A stretch of DNA of 64,000 nucleotides from Nageia nagi (Eukaryota > Pinophyta), in the NCBI GenBank assembly GCA_050084985.1, contig JBITNC010000001.1, positions 144,398,001 to 144,462,000 of the forward strand, read 5' to 3'. Under the pieces are notes generated by a model. It was given only the letters and a program-made list of their open reading frames with translations. It was not told where the DNA came from and made no database searches. Shown piece after piece: positions 1 through 12,540 of the stretch; position 1 is the stretch's first letter; each line of letters begins with the position of its first letter. The position numbers were made by a program, and so were the translations under genes.

Positions 1-112
1 AAAACAAATATATTTTTGGTATTTTATTTATATTGATGTTTATTTTGCCTATGGTTAGCCTCATTGTGCTTTGGCTATACACATTATTGTTTATTTTTCT
101 TCAAAATCTTCA
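1..112 (+). repeat. 3' end of 5' LTR, copia A
   Basis: Matches the end of the 3' LTR near 5110-5220, including the shared GCCTATGGTTAGCCTC and ACACATTATTGTTTATTTTT stretches. It ends in CA immediately before the primer site. Confidence 0.85.
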
Positions 113-113
113 A

Positions 114-130
114 TTGGTATTAGAGCAGGA
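114..130 (+). other. Primer binding site (tRNA-iMet type), copia A
   Basis: TTGGTATTAGAGCAGGA follows the LTR end directly. It resembles the plant copia primer site TGGTATCAGAGC, which pairs with the 3' end of initiator tRNA-Met; one C is changed to T. Confidence 0.8.
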
Positions 131-145
131 GATTTATTGGGTTAA

Positions 146-1050
146 ATGGATTCTAAGCTAGGAAATTCACTGAAGTTGTAAATTCCCATTTTTAATGGAG
201 ACCACTACGAGTACTAGTGCATCCGTATGAGGACATTTCTTATCTCTCAAGACTTATCGATATGTGGTTCCTAGAGATTTACCGACTTAGATGAAGTCAC
301 CCTTGCAACCATGACTACAGATGAGAAGAAATAAGTGTTGGAGAATCGTAAGAAGAATGCTAAGGCATTATTTTCCATCCAATCTGGGATAGATGTGTCC
401 ATCTTCCCCAAAAGTGTAGAGTATAAGACTTCTAAGGAAGCATGGGAGATCTTGGAGATCGCATACAAAGGATCAGCCAAGGTCCATGTGGAAAAGCTCC
501 AAATTTTAAGGAAGGAGTTTGAATCTCTCCATATGAGAGAGGAAGAGAATATAAGTTTCTTCTTTTCAAGATCCAAGATCTTGTAAATGCCCTCCATTCA
601 CATGGTGAAGAGATGAGAGACGCCAAAATCATGGAAAAGGTCCTTTAAAGCTTGACTAGAAGATTTGATCCCATTACCATTGCCATTGAAGAAGAAAAAG
701 ACCTATCCCAACTCATGCTTGTGGAGTTGCAGGGTAGTCTAACTACCTATGAATATAAAATTAGTGATAGATTCAATTCTTTGGACCAAGCCTTTCAAGA
801 ATAGTTGAAATTGAAGGGACAAGAGTCCTCTTCATCAAATACTAGCTCTTCTTCATCCTCTCACAGAAGAGGTGGATCATTGCGTGGAAGAAGTGGTGGT
901 CAACATGGAGGAAGAAAATGTCATGGAAGAGGCCATTCTAGGTGAAGATCACAAGATGATACCCCTAGACATTATGAATTTTGTAACAAATATGGTCACA
1001 TAGAATCTCATTGCTAAAAGAAGAATTCCTAGCTCAAAGCTTAGTATGTT
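146..1050 (+). pseudogene. copia A gag (UBN2-type) with CCHC zinc knuckle
   Basis: Gag forms the retrotransposon particle and binds the RNA template. The frame opens with ATG at 146 (MDSKLGN), and a clean stretch at 335-560 carries the conserved part around KSVEYKTSKEAWEILE, typical of copia UBN2 gag. A frameshift occurs near 565, after which the protein continues in another frame through a Ser/Arg/Gly-rich region to a zinc knuckle CNKYGHIESHC near 978-1013. Stops are TAG/TAA at Gln sites. It is a dead copy. Confidence 0.8.
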
Positions 1051-1104
1051 GAATATCAGGCTAAGAGTAGCATGTTCCTCACCTGTAGCAGTTTCTAGGC
1101 TGAA

Positions 1105-2520
1105 GAACAAAATGTATGGTACCTGGATAGTGGTTGATCTAACCACATGATTGGAAATAAAGCCTTGTTTCTTAATGTTGACACCTCTGCCATAGGTCAA
1201 GTCGGGTTTTATGACAACAAAAGTGCGAACATCCATGATAGAGGGACTATTGCCTTTAATTCCAATGCTGGTAAGATAGTTTATATGCATAGCACTCTCT
1301 TTGTTCCTATCTTTAAGCATAATATGTTAAGTATTGGCCAACTTAGTATAAGGGGTTATATAACCACCTTCAAAAGGAAAGAGTGCACCATAGTAAAAGA
1401 GGCCAATAATCAACTTATAACCACCATCCATATAACTAAAAATAGGATGTATATGCTTAGGATGACACCTGTAGCAAGTTGTTTAAAAGCATCCATTGAT
1501 TTTGCTTGGTTATGGCATAGGAGATTTGATCATTTAAATTTCACTCATTGAATGGTCTACACAAATTGGTGAGAGGCCTTCCTATCATTTCCCATACATC
1601 CAATGAGGTCTATGAAAGTTGTGTTGTAAGAAAACAACACAAAGTGAAGTTTTCAAAGTACCAATACAGGGCCAAGTACCCTCTTTAGCTAGTGCATGCA
1701 GACTTGTGCAGACCAATGTAGACTCCCAACCAAGGTAGTAAGTCTAGATATATGCTCAATTTTACTGATGACTTTTCTAGGATGAGTTGGCTTTATTTAC
1801 AGCAAAATAAGTCTAACTCCTTTAAGAGTTTTGTTAAATTTAAGTCTCTTTTTGAAAAATAATCTAGCCATTTTATTAAGAAGTTCAAAATTGATAGAGG
1901 AGAAGAATTCATTTCCAATGAATTTAAGAACTTCTACCATCAGCATGGCATTTTTAGGCAGTATACAACTACCTACACTCTATAGCAGAATGGAGTGGTT
2001 GAAAGGAAAAATCAAATAGTATTTGAGATGGCCAGATGCATGATAAAAGAAAAGGTCCATCCCACTAGTTTTTATGGTGAAGTAGTGCATGCTACATTTT
2101 ATATTCTAAATAGGTGGCCCACTCAAGTTTTAAAAGTCACCACCCCTTATGAAGCTTGGTTTGGTTTATAGCAAAACATTTCTCATCTTTGAATATTTGG
2201 CTCAACCTATTTTTTGCATGTGCCAAAAGAAAATAGGAAGAAGCTTGATGAGAAATCCATAAAATGCATTCTAGTGGGATACTTTGAAGCATCTAAGGCC
2301 TGTAGATGTTATGAACTACTAACTAGCAAGATTCACATTAGTAAAGATGTGATTTTTGAAGAAGGAGGAATAAGGAATCAAGAAAATGGTATTGAAGACA
2401 TCACTATTGAATTCCAACTTAATGAAGATTGTGAACCTTCTCACAATACTGCAGCTCCTCCTCCTCAACCTTCATCACCATCTTCATAATCCACTAGCTC
2501 ACCATAGCAAGAATAGCCAA
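1105..2520 (+). pseudogene. copia A protease and integrase region
   Basis: The aspartic protease motif is visible as WYLDSG followed by a stop and SNHM near 1113-1150. The frame then runs openly to ~1551 and ends with the GAG-pre-integrase signature WHRRFDHLNF. The integrase core follows in broken frames: a HADLC motif near 1695, a DRGEEFISNEF block near 1891, and the conserved QNGVVERKN block near 1985. The 2214-2489 stretch is the copia linker after the integrase. Stops and frameshifts break it throughout. Confidence 0.8.
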
Positions 2521-2559
2521 ATTGGTCTCCTACTACTCATACTCCACTAGCCAAAAATA

Positions 2560-4170
2560 AGTGGACAAGTGACTGCTATCATCCTCCATCATTGATGTTG
2601 GATAAAGAGCTCAACAAAAGAATGACCAAGTCACAAACAAGAGCTAGAAATCAAGAGGTAAATATCTCTTATGCATTAATGGCTTCATTTGTTGAGCCTT
2701 CCTCATGTACTGAAGCTGCTACCAATGAGGACTAAAAGAAATTCATGGAGGATGAGATTGAGAAAATCCAGAAGAACGACACCTGGGAGCTTGTGCCTTC
2801 TCCCAAAGGTAAAAAGGTTATTAGTGTAAAGTGGATTTATAAACTGATGCATAATACTAACAAGAGTATTACAAAGCACAAAGCCTATCACAGAAGGAAG
2901 GGCTAAATTATGATGAGACTTTTGCCCTGATGGCTAAGCTAGAGACTATAAGATCTTTTCTTGCACTTTCCTCTCATTTTGATTTGATAGTTTATCAAAT
3001 GGATGTCAAATTTGTCTTCCTTAATGGATATTTAAAGGAGGTTATTTATATTAAGCAGCCTAAAGAATTTATTATTCTCGATCAAAAAGACAAGGTGTAT
3101 AAGCTCAAAAAGGCTCTCTATGGCCTTAAATAAGCACCTCAGGCATGGTATGCCTAGATTGATGGTTACCTTTGGAAAAATAGTTATTAGATATGCTCAG
3201 CAGAAAGCACTTTGTACACAAAATTTGAAGGTAGCAACTTCTTTATTCTATGCTTGTATATTGATGATATTATTTTTACTAGTACATCTAATGCTATGAT
3301 AGACCAATTTAAAAATGCTATGATCAATGAATTTGAGATGAGTGATCTTGAAGAGATGAATTACTTTCTTAGCCTTCAAGTCAAGTAATCCTCCAATGGT
3401 ATTTTGATCACTTAATTCAAATATGTGGAAGATCTGTTGGCCCACTTCAAGATGCAAAATTGTAGCCTCATTGATACACTAGCTGTTATCAGAGCTAAGA
3501 TGTTGAAGGAAGACTCCTCTCCAAATGTTGATTCCACTATGTACTGATCCTTAATTGGTAGCCTTATGTATCTCACTACTACCAGGATAGATATTGTGTT
3601 TGTTGTCAACAAAGTAGCCTAATTCATGCACTCACCACATCAGATGCATTGTAAATCCTCAAACCAAGCAATGTTACAGGCCTATAAGGATGTTGATTGG
3701 GTCGGATGTCTTGATGAATGGAAGAGCATGTGAGGGTATGGATTCTTCTTTGTAAAATCTTTGATCTCATGGAGCAACAAGAAGCAACCCACTATTGCAC
3801 TTTCATCAGCAAAAGTTGAGTATATTGTTACCTCCACCACTTGCATACAAGCCATTTGGCTTCCTATTCTGTTTGAATATTTGGGTATGGATATTGAGCT
3901 CCCCATTTTAGTGCAATATGACAATCTTAGCACAATTAACATGACCAAGAACCTTTTGTTTCACAATAGGACAAAGCACATTGATATATGCCATCACTTT
4001 ATGAGAGATCTAGTTGATGATGGCTTTATCCAATTTCATCATTGTCATACTGATGCTCAAATTGCAGGCATCTTTACAAAACCATTGCCCAAGGATCATT
4101 TTTTCTACTTTTGGAACCAACCTAGAGTCCAAACCTTAGACATTCAGGGGGCGAATGTTGGCAAATCTTG
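2560..4170 (+). pseudogene. copia A reverse transcriptase and RNase H
   Basis: The RT is recognised by YQMDVKFVFLNGYLKEVIY near 2993, [11 protein letters not shown] near 3098, and the catalytic YIDD box at 3257-3268 (Y-V/I-D-D; both aspartates present). RNase H follows at 3761-4130 with KKQPTIALSSAKVEY, RTKHIDICHHFMRD and the end motif FTKPLPKDHF. In-frame stops (for example TAA after ALYGLK at 3130) inactivate it. Organisation and spacing are those of Ty1/copia Pol. Confidence 0.85.
4142..4155 (+). other. Polypurine tract region, copia A
   Basis: ATTCAGGGGGCGAA lies immediately before TGTTGG at 4156, the position of the plus-strand primer in LTR elements. Confidence 0.65.
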
Positions 4171-5220
4171 ACTAGTTCAGGATATTGGTTGGACTCTATA
4201 TATATTATATATGTATTTAACTTTGTTTTCTTTGTATTTACATTTTTTGGCCAACAAAGAAAATCTTATCATTTTATCATGGAGATTAAGGAGGCGATTG
4301 AAAAATCTTAATCTCCACTCCTGGGTGTTATGGTGCTCTATCTTCAGGCACTATTGCATTTGCACTCCCATAGGCTCTGTGTCACTTTCAGGTGTTAGCA
4401 TTGGTGTGATTCCTTCAGCTTCAGGCATCGCACACTGTCTCCATCTTTAGGCTCTCTTCCTCTACCCCGAGTACTGTTGACCTCTAAATCTATTCCCTTT
4501 CATGTTTTATCTCTTGGGCTCCTAGACTTACTGACCTATCTCTAGGCATTCCCAAACCTTGGGCTTCGAGACTTAATCACTACCCGAAGTGACTACTATT
4601 CTTCAGGATGTTTTTTATTCTGCTCCAGGATTTCCTTCTCTGGGACTTGTTAACACTTGCCATTTTTTGGTGAGTGACTCATTGTTTTAGAGCTCAAATC
4701 TCGGGTCTTGTTATGCTATGACACCTCTTTTACTCCAAAACTCAGATTTCACTCTAGAAAGGTCTTTCTATCCCAAAATTAAATGTTCAACGGTCGACAC
4801 TAGTTTTTGAACATCGACATTAACATTTTTTTATACAAAAATGGTTGATCCACCTTCTACAACCATTTAATGTGTTTTAGATGTCGTGCATATAGAAAGA
4901 GCATGGGCTTCCTTTACTCTCTATAGAAAGGACCACAAAATTTGTGTATGGAACCATGTTGCATTTAATTTTATTTTTGACCAAGTAGTAGGCATATAAT
5001 ATTAGATAGCCTGAGTGTAAATGATGAGGATGGAGGAGCAAATTAAAGAAATGTGTATGTTTTTCTATTAGCTCCAAGAGAGCATTGTAAAAATATTTAC
5101 TTCTCTACAATACAAATATATTTTAGGTCTCCTATTTATCTCATTGTTTATTCCGCCTATGGTTAGCCTCGTTGTGCTTTAGCTATACACATTATTGTTT
5201 ATTTTTCTTCAAAATCTTAA
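4156..5220 (+). repeat. 3' LTR, copia A (~1065 bp)
   Basis: Starts TGTTGGCAAATC after the polypurine tract. Its last ~110 bases are the same as window positions 1-112. The end is AA instead of CA, a point change from the copy at 112. Confidence 0.8.
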
Positions 5221-6480
5221 AGTATTTTGTAGATATATATTTTAGATATGCAGACTAATTTTATGATTTTTGACTAGCATCAAGAGGCTATCCCATTCCC
5301 ATATCTACACTTTCATTCTCTGTATTAGTTGTCAATTGCAATGTATAATGAATCCAAGACTTCTTGTTTTTAAAGTTAGTTGATCTATTATTCAATCTAT
5401 CAATTGAGAGTAATCTAATTATAGTAGCATCTTTTTGCTATTTAACTTGTTCAAATAGTTCGCTTTAACTTCAATCTATGACCAACAAAATGAATCTATG
5501 GATTCTTTCTCAGTAGATATTATGGAAAACAATAGATCTGTCATTACCCTGCATAATTTGATTCCAAAATTTAATGAAATTTGATGGAAAAAGTTTGAAA
5601 AGTGAGTTAAATCTTGGATAACATAACCTACATCGTTGTGGCTTATTTTCTTATCAAATAATAATCAAAGGAGGTCAGCCCAAAAATGCCTGACCTTCAC
5701 TTAAGCACCACATACCATGTGACCATTTCTCAATTAATAAGAAGTACGGAGCGTTATTTACCAAGATTGTATGAGTTTCCGACGGCAAAATTTGCTTCTG
5801 AGATCATTCATCTGTCCTTAAACGGATAGTATGAGCAGAGTATGGCATTGTTGTGAATCATAAATAGAAAAAAGGTCATTTAATTACAAAAAATATATAT
5901 ACAATAGAAAGGCACCTAGGCAAAGGAAGATGTTCGTTGATGGTTTGATAGGCTCAACTTTTCGTTGTATGTTTTGTGAGAAGTAAATGACTGATGAAAC
6001 AAATAACCTCTGTTATAGTCTGCACTTTGGCTTCAAAGAAAATACATGATTAGTTGTTGGATTCAAGGAGATCTAAAAACAAAAACCATGGAAATACCTA
6101 TTGCAGCGTTGTCTACCATCAGACGGGTGGAAGAGTCCAAATGCAGATGAAATTTGATCTGGAATGCAAATATTTTGCCCGTCTTGCCATTAATTTCGTT
6201 GGTGCAGTCCAGTGATGAGCAATATGACAATTATCTACAGTGACATGTTTGATGCTGTGGGGAAATATGAACTAAAGAATGAGGAGTTGAAAGAAAGAAA
6301 TTTTGTTAATGTTTTCAGGAGATCAAGGGCGATTTATGGGAAAACTGTAGGGAGTACATTATTTCACTCTTAGTAACACCATGTAAAACACTATGTAAAA
6401 CAGGGTCACAGCATAATCAACTAACAAACTGTGATCAGGTCAAGAGAGGCTGGAGAAGCTTACATTAAATCAATGGTCAG
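5221..6480. other. Unassigned DNA, no supported gene
   Basis: Base composition is less AT-rich than what follows, and short stretches read open on the minus strand (for example near 6100-6230), but there is no recognisable domain and no ORF of useful length. It may hold eroded genic or element DNA. Confidence 0.5.
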
Positions 6481-7395
6481 AAATTATTTAACTCCAACAA
6501 AATTTTATGATTGATACCATTATTATTATTAATTCAACATGAATCCAAAATAGTGATACTATGGAAAGAGTTTTTAAAAACATTTATAAATTATTTCAAT
6601 TTCTAAATTTATAATTAAGTGTCATGATCAGCAATGTCTTTAAATTATTAATATTTAATAATTTTTGTTTAATTTTTTAATATTTTTTTTTATGATTTAA
6701 AATATTATATTAATCTAATGAAATTAGATATTAATGATAGAAACTGGCTTGAGAAAAATTAAAAAATTAATATTGTTATTATTATTATAATTATTTTTTT
6801 ATTTTTTAATTATTATTATTATTTATAATTATAATATTTATTGTTATTTTTATGATTTAATATATTTTTTTTAATTTCTTTTGATATTATTATTTATTAT
6901 TTTATTTTTTTAAAATTTAATTTTAAATATGTATGATTTTCATATTTTAAATTTATATCTAAATTTTGTATTTTTTTACTTTTTATTTTGAATTTATATT
7001 AATTTATTTTTAAAATTTATATTTAATTTTTTTATTATTATTGTTATTATTATTATTTTTTCATCTAAATTATTATTATTAAGTATTTTTTTCATTAATT
7101 ATTAATTATTTATTATTATTATTATTATTATTTGTTTATAATTTTGATTGTTATTATTATTTATTTAAATGTTATTAAATTATCTTTTAATTATTATTAT
7201 TTATTATTATTATTATTAATTTTTAGTTTGGTTATTCTTAATATTATTATTATTTTCTAATTTTAATAATTACTGTTGTTATTAATTTTTTAGTTTGTTT
7301 TATAATTTATATTTAATTATAAAATTTATATTATAATTTGTATTAAAATTTATATTAAAATGTATAATTTATTTATTTATTATTATTTTAGAAAA
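6480..7395. repeat. AT-rich low-complexity tract (TTA/ATT-rich)
   Basis: Long runs of TTATTATTA, TTTATT and AATTTT with almost no G or C for ~900 bases. This is microsatellite-like expansion with no coding content. Confidence 0.85.
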
Positions 7396-7860
7396 GGCAT
7401 GTTGTCCTTGTGAGGTGGACTTGGAGCAAGTGTTGTCCGTATTATACATGTTTGGCTGGCGAGTATTAGGAAGGTCGTTCTCCACTTAGCAATATCATGT
7501 CTCCCCCCACCTAAACGTGGAGTCAATGCAACGCACATCTCTCTACTTGCATATCTCTCCAATCTCCACCTTCCACACAGATTTGAGGATCAATGATCGC
7601 ATCTCCTTATCTTGTAGACCTTGAATACGATCGGGAAGTTGAGCCATCATATGGATGAGTTAGCCCGATTGATGGATGGAGAGCACCATTCAATCTGCTA
7701 ATTCACTTCTTTCAATCCTTATTAGAAACAAGCATTAGCTATCCCTACTATTCTAATAAGTGTCAGTATTTTTCCCTACCATTACGATAAGGGATTACAG
7801 TTGCATTTGATTGAATTCTAATGAATAGGGATCTGGATGGAGTCATCAAACTACCTATGA
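7396..7860. other. GC-richer island, no gene recognised
   Basis: Composition rises abruptly in G+C after the AT tract (for example GTCTCCCCCCACCTAAACG near 7498). There is no ORF and no recognised repeat. Confidence 0.4.
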
Positions 7861-7861
7861 A

Positions 7862-8694
7862 CCCCCCACTACTGCTAATGATTCAAGAGAAAAATCTAAA
7901 GGAAGATCATAATCTAAAGGAAAAACTAAATTGAAATGTTGGCATTGTGATAGAAAGGATCACCTTAAAAAGGAAATTTGCACTAGAAAGGGTAAAAAAA
8001 GTAAAGTAATAATAATGAAAGCACTAGTAATCAACAACCAAATATAGTAGGTGAAATAATACAAAATGTCTTGATAATATCTCTTAATTGGAATAGTGAC
8101 TATTGGGTGATTGATTCATATGTTTCTTTTCATGCTACTTTACATAAAGAATACTTTACAAATTATATTATTGGTATATATGGTCAAGTACTATTAGGTA
8201 ATGCACATCTATGCAAGATTATTGGTATTAGTAATATAACAATGAAATTATCTAATGATATATAATGGAATTTAAATGAAGTAAGACATATTCCTTATCT
8301 TAAAATAAATCTCATCTAAACAAGTAAATTAGATCATAAGGATATATGGTTGTATTTGAGTAATTCTTCTTAGAAGGTTTCAAAGGGTTCAAGGGTGGCT
8401 ACAAAGGGTACCATGTTAGGCACTCTTTAGTTTCTTACAAATATCTTTGATTACTCCATGAATTTAGTATCCACAAGTGAAGATGAAACTCTATGGTATA
8501 ATAGAATTAGACACATGAGTGAAAAAGGTACGAAAATATTACACTCAAAGTTGTTTCTTCCTAATCTAATAGTTTTTGACATGAGATTTTGTGAAGACCA
8601 TGTGTATGGAAAATAAAGAATACTGACCTTTCTAAAGGTATGAAATGAGAATAAAAGGGAGTAATTAAAGTTGGTTCTAAAAGTATTAAGCTCC
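7862..8694 (+). pseudogene. copia B gag C-terminus, protease and pre-integrase
   Basis: A zinc knuckle CWHCDRKDHLKKEIC at ~7938-7982 has one extra residue between His and the last Cys compared with the usual CX2CX4HX4C. The protease follows at 8071-8265; its active site reads VIDSYVSFHA, so the glycine of the D-S/T-G triad is changed to tyrosine. The pre-integrase motif LWYNRIRHMSEKG is near 8492 and the zinc-binding end FCEDHVYGK near 8590. Homology stops near 8694. Confidence 0.75.
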
Positions 8695-9930
8695 TTGCAC
8701 TCACTCTAGTTAGTGAGGTAGGGGGATGACATGGAGGGATTTATCTAACTCTTTTTTGTGCCTAATTTCCCTTTACGTAATGAGTTGCATCACCCTCCTT
8801 CGATCTCCTTCATATTCTTTCTCTTCTATTTTCCTCCAGATACACCCAACTCTTTACTTTCTTTATCCTCTTACTCCATCCTTGGAATGAAATCATCAAG
8901 TTCCCCCATCTAGCCCTATGTCTTGGTCATGTATTTAGTCATAACCAAGAAGAACCCTTGATGAAGAAAAAAAAAATTTCTCCCCTTATGGAAATCATTA
9001 ACAACCTTCTCCATCTCCTTGAATAAAAAATATGGTATGTTCCACCCTCTTCCTCCACCTCATCTAATTCAAGATTTCTAGATGATAGCTTCTTACCCAT
9101 GTAATATAGTTCATGACTATATTGGCCACTTTTGGCCATGGTTGAGGTAGGTCCTCCCTTAGAATGTATTTCCTATCCCACCCAATCTTCTCATTAGTGG
9201 TGAAAAATTCCAGTTCTATCCATTGGGGATTTATATCCCTTTGGATCTTAAGAGAATCATATGGTAAACTTGAAATCTCTACCAATACTAGTGAAGAAAG
9301 CTCAAATATGAAGGATCCCATAGTAACACATATTACACCAAGCGACTCATCATTTTTTGGTAAATGTTTACATCAAAGTTGTTAAAGAGTTTCAAGAAGG
9401 CCTAATAGCCTGAGTTTAACAAGACCTCCTTCACATCATTACTAACTAGGAACTTAGCAAGCTCTAGGTATAAATCCTTATGGCCTCCATATAATACCCA
9501 TACTCTACCTTCTACCCTTAAAAATAGAGCTCTTTATATGTGAATTAGAAACTCTTATTATTAGAATGTAGATGCCATCCTCCAAAAAAGAGCTCTTAAA
9601 ATATTGAACCAATCTTTCCACCACCCTGGTGTTAAATCCTCACTTGAGCATGCATTATTACTTGGTCCTTTTTCTAGCATAGGTTATCCTCTCATATGAG
9701 CCATCTTGGGAAATGATTTCCCATGTATTATCAAGATTATCATGCTAGAATTATACCAAATGTGAGGTTATAATACCCTCTCACTCGTGTATCTACATGG
9801 CAACCTCTCCCTTATCCCATCTCTTTTAGTGATTACTATGTTATTAGAATAGCCTTGATAAATTATTTATACCTTTATATTGTAGATTTGTATTTACTAT
9901 ATTTATTACTGCAATCATAATTTAGATTCT
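8695..9930. other. Foreign ~1.2-kb segment replacing copia B integrase core
   Basis: The copia reading ends just after the CVYGK-type motif and resumes at ~9939 in the post-integrase linker, where an integrase core of similar length should be. The segment instead reads best on the minus strand: an open frame at 9064-9321 (85 codons), followed by a second frame at 8939-9139 that may continue it after a frameshift. The deduced protein is rich in Trp, Tyr and Leu. I do not recognise it. No TSD was found. Confidence 0.5.
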
Positions 9931-9938
9931 ACATTTTG

Positions 9939-11790
9939 GGTTTCAAATTATGTGATATTCATAATCAAAAAATTATTAGAAGTAGAGATGTAATATTCAA
10001 TGCAAAATGCACGTACAAAGATGGGTTGTAGATCAAGTAACATGAAAAGGAAGAGGAATCAATTTTTATAACTCTTGATGATGTTGATAAGCATGAGAAA
10101 AAAAAAAGAGCAAAGTGAAGATCTTGAAAACCATGAACCCCAAAATCCACCTACAATTGTGAGAAGGTCTTCAAGGGCTAATAGATCACCTTAATGTTAT
10201 TCTCCTTCTCTTTATTGTGTGCTTTATACTGATAATGGTGAATAAAATTATTTTGATGAAGCCATGTATATGAGTAAATAGATTAAGTGGGAGCTTTATA
10301 TGAAAAAAGAAATGAATTATTAACTTCAAACTTGGAATTAGATGGGATTCCTAAAGGTAAAAGAAGACTTACTAATAAATGGATGTAGAAGTTAAAGGAA
10401 AAGGGAGATAGTTAAAAGAGATACAAAGAAATACTTATGGTAAAAGGTTTTTCTCAAAACAAAGGTATAGAATTTGATGAGATCTCTTCTTTGGTTGTAA
10501 AAATGACCTCCATTAGAGATATATTAAGTATTATGGTTACAAAAAGACTATTTCTTGAACAACTGGATGTAAAGATAACTTTTCTTCATGGGGATTTTGA
10601 GGAGGAGATTTACATGCAAGAACCTTGAAGTTTAGAGGTCAAAGGTAAATAATGTTATTTGTATAAGTTGGAAAAGAGCTTGTATGGCCTCAACCAAGAT
10701 CTTAGATAATGGTACCTTAAATTTGACACTTTAATGGTAACTAATATGTTAATCAGATATAAATTAGATCATTGTGTGTATTTTAATAATATAAATAGTA
10801 TAAACTATATTATCTTAATTTTGTGTGTGGATGATATGTTGGTAACAGGAACTAATATGCATGATATTTTTATCTTAAAGAGAAGTTATATAAAACTTTT
10901 ATAATGAAGGACTTGGGTTAGGATAAACAAACTCTTGGAATGAAAATCACTAAAGATAAATAAAACCATATGCTAAAGTTAACTCAAGAATATTATATTG
11001 AAAAGGTACTAAAACATTTTAATATCAAAGATGTAAAACCTATTACTACACCATTGGAAAAATATTTTAAACTCATTAAATGTTTATATCCTAATACAAA
11101 ATAGGAACAAGAGTATATGACTAATGTTACTTAAGATTCAATACTTTGGAGTTTAATATATATGATGGTGTGCACTAGACTAGATATAGCATAGGTAGTT
11201 AGAGTTGTAAGCAAATTTATGAAAATTCTAGGAAAGGGACATTACAAAGAAATTAAGTGGATTTTAAGGTATTTTAGGGGCGCTTCTTAGTAGTATTTGT
11301 CATATTTTGTAGGTTATAACATTTATTTTAAAGGTTATGTTGATTAAGATATGATAAGTGATCTTCATGGTGAAAGAAGCACTATAGGTTATGTCTTTAC
11401 CATTGGTGGTCTTATGGTTAGTTGGATATCTAAGCTCCAACAGGTTGTAGTTATCTCAACCATCAAAGCTAAATATATTACTTCTATATAAGCTAGCAAG
11501 GAGCTAATTTGGTTTCAAATATTGTTTAAGGAATTGGACGAGGAGCAAGAACATGGAAAGTTATAACATGATATTCAAAGTCTTATCCATTTTGTAAAGA
11601 ACTTATCCTTTCATTTGAGAACCAAACACATTCAACTTAGGTACCACTTCATTCAATTATCATTGGAGGATGGTTCAATGAAGTTGGGGAAGATTCATAC
11701 ATCTCAAAATCTTTCATACATGTTCACTAAAGTTATCACAAAGAAGAATATGGGCTTTCCCTCAACATTGGTTGGCCTTAAGGAGTAAAG
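9939..11790 (+). pseudogene. copia B linker, reverse transcriptase and RNase H
   Basis: The copia frame resumes with IIRSRDVIFNAKCTYKDG (~9970-10023), then VRRSSRANRSP (~10162), then RT motifs in 10437-10628 including LEQLDVKITFLHGDFEEEIY. The RT active site is C-V-D-D at 10824-10835, with Tyr changed to Cys. RNase H follows with RSTIGYVFTIGG near 11370 and FHLRTKHIQLRYHFIQ near 11609. TAG/TAA/TGA stops occur throughout. Confidence 0.8.
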
Positions 11791-11829
11791 CTCAAAATGA
11801 GAAGCTTTCAACAATTTACTAAAGTGTGA

Positions 11830-12540
11830 TGTCATGGATTCAATATCCAAGTAGGATATTCTTGAGTATGGAGCCTAATTCATAGGCTAGGTTTGAATTT
11901 CTTACACTTTATTTCTAATTGGTACTCACAGGGTAAATCCTAAAGCATTGGTATATTGATAAGGTAATTAATAGGCTAATTAATGAAGGGGTATTTTGAT
12001 CATTAAAATATCATTCAATATATAGGAATCCAATCATGGGGTCAAGATTGGTCTAATGCATATCAATTAGAAAATGCAATGTTAAACTCCATTTTAAGTA
12101 ATCAAAATCAAATCTCTTCAAGTATTAATTTTATGGATAGGAGTTATAGTCATGTTGGAACATTATCCCATGGATTCCTTGATCATTATAGGTTCAAATT
12201 GGAATGTTTTCTCTCCAACAAATTAAGGAGCTTGAATTAAGATTGCAATATATAGTTTTAATGTGTAGTTTTGGGCTTGTAGTGTGTGATTTGATGTTGC
12301 TCTTATGTTGAGAATTTGAGATATTTAGGGATATGTATTGCTTATACACAAAAGAAAGAGTTTATAGCAAGCTTATGTTGTTGGTATGTTTCTTAGAGTA
12401 CTTGGAATATTGATGCAATACAAGGGTTGAAACTTCTCCATAGATGTAGCCCACTTTGGGTGAACCTTATTAATCTCTTGCTTTTCTTATTTGTGTGATT
12501 TCATACTATTTTTATTATTTATCTTGTTTATTTTTTTGGA
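11830..12540 (+). repeat. Probable 3' LTR, copia B
   Basis: Follows the RNase H end. Near 12440-12490 it has ATGTAGCCCACTTTGGGTGA followed by an AT-rich tail, the kind of sequence found at the end of plant copia LTRs. No 5' partner is present, so both boundaries are estimates. Confidence 0.4.

Larger units (their letters stand above)
1..5220 (+). mobile_element. Ty1/copia LTR retrotransposon A, decayed, 5' LTR cut by window edge
   Basis: The first 112 bases match the last ~112 bases of a repeat ending at 5220, so these are the two LTRs of one element. Between them are a tRNA-iMet-type primer site, gag, protease, integrase, reverse transcriptase and RNase H in copia order, and a polypurine tract. 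The reading frame has many in-frame TAG/TAA codons at positions where glutamine is expected, and a few frameshifts. The element is inactive. The left TSD lies outside the window, so the insertion site cannot be checked. Confidence 0.9.
7862..12540 (+). mobile_element. Ty1/copia element B, 5'-truncated and rearranged
   Basis: Starts in gag just before a zinc knuckle and continues through protease, GAG-pre-integrase, the post-integrase linker, RT, RNase H and a probable 3' LTR. The 5' LTR and most of gag are missing, and the integrase core is replaced by unrelated DNA (8695-9930). The motifs resemble the Tork/TNT1-like branch of copia (VKMTSIR, LEQLDVK, FLHGDFEEEIYMQEP), by family knowledge only. 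Confidence 0.75.

Noticed and set aside
5600-6350. Possible host-gene exons on the minus strand
   Set aside because: Short open stretches without recognisable motif, start, or consistent splice sites.
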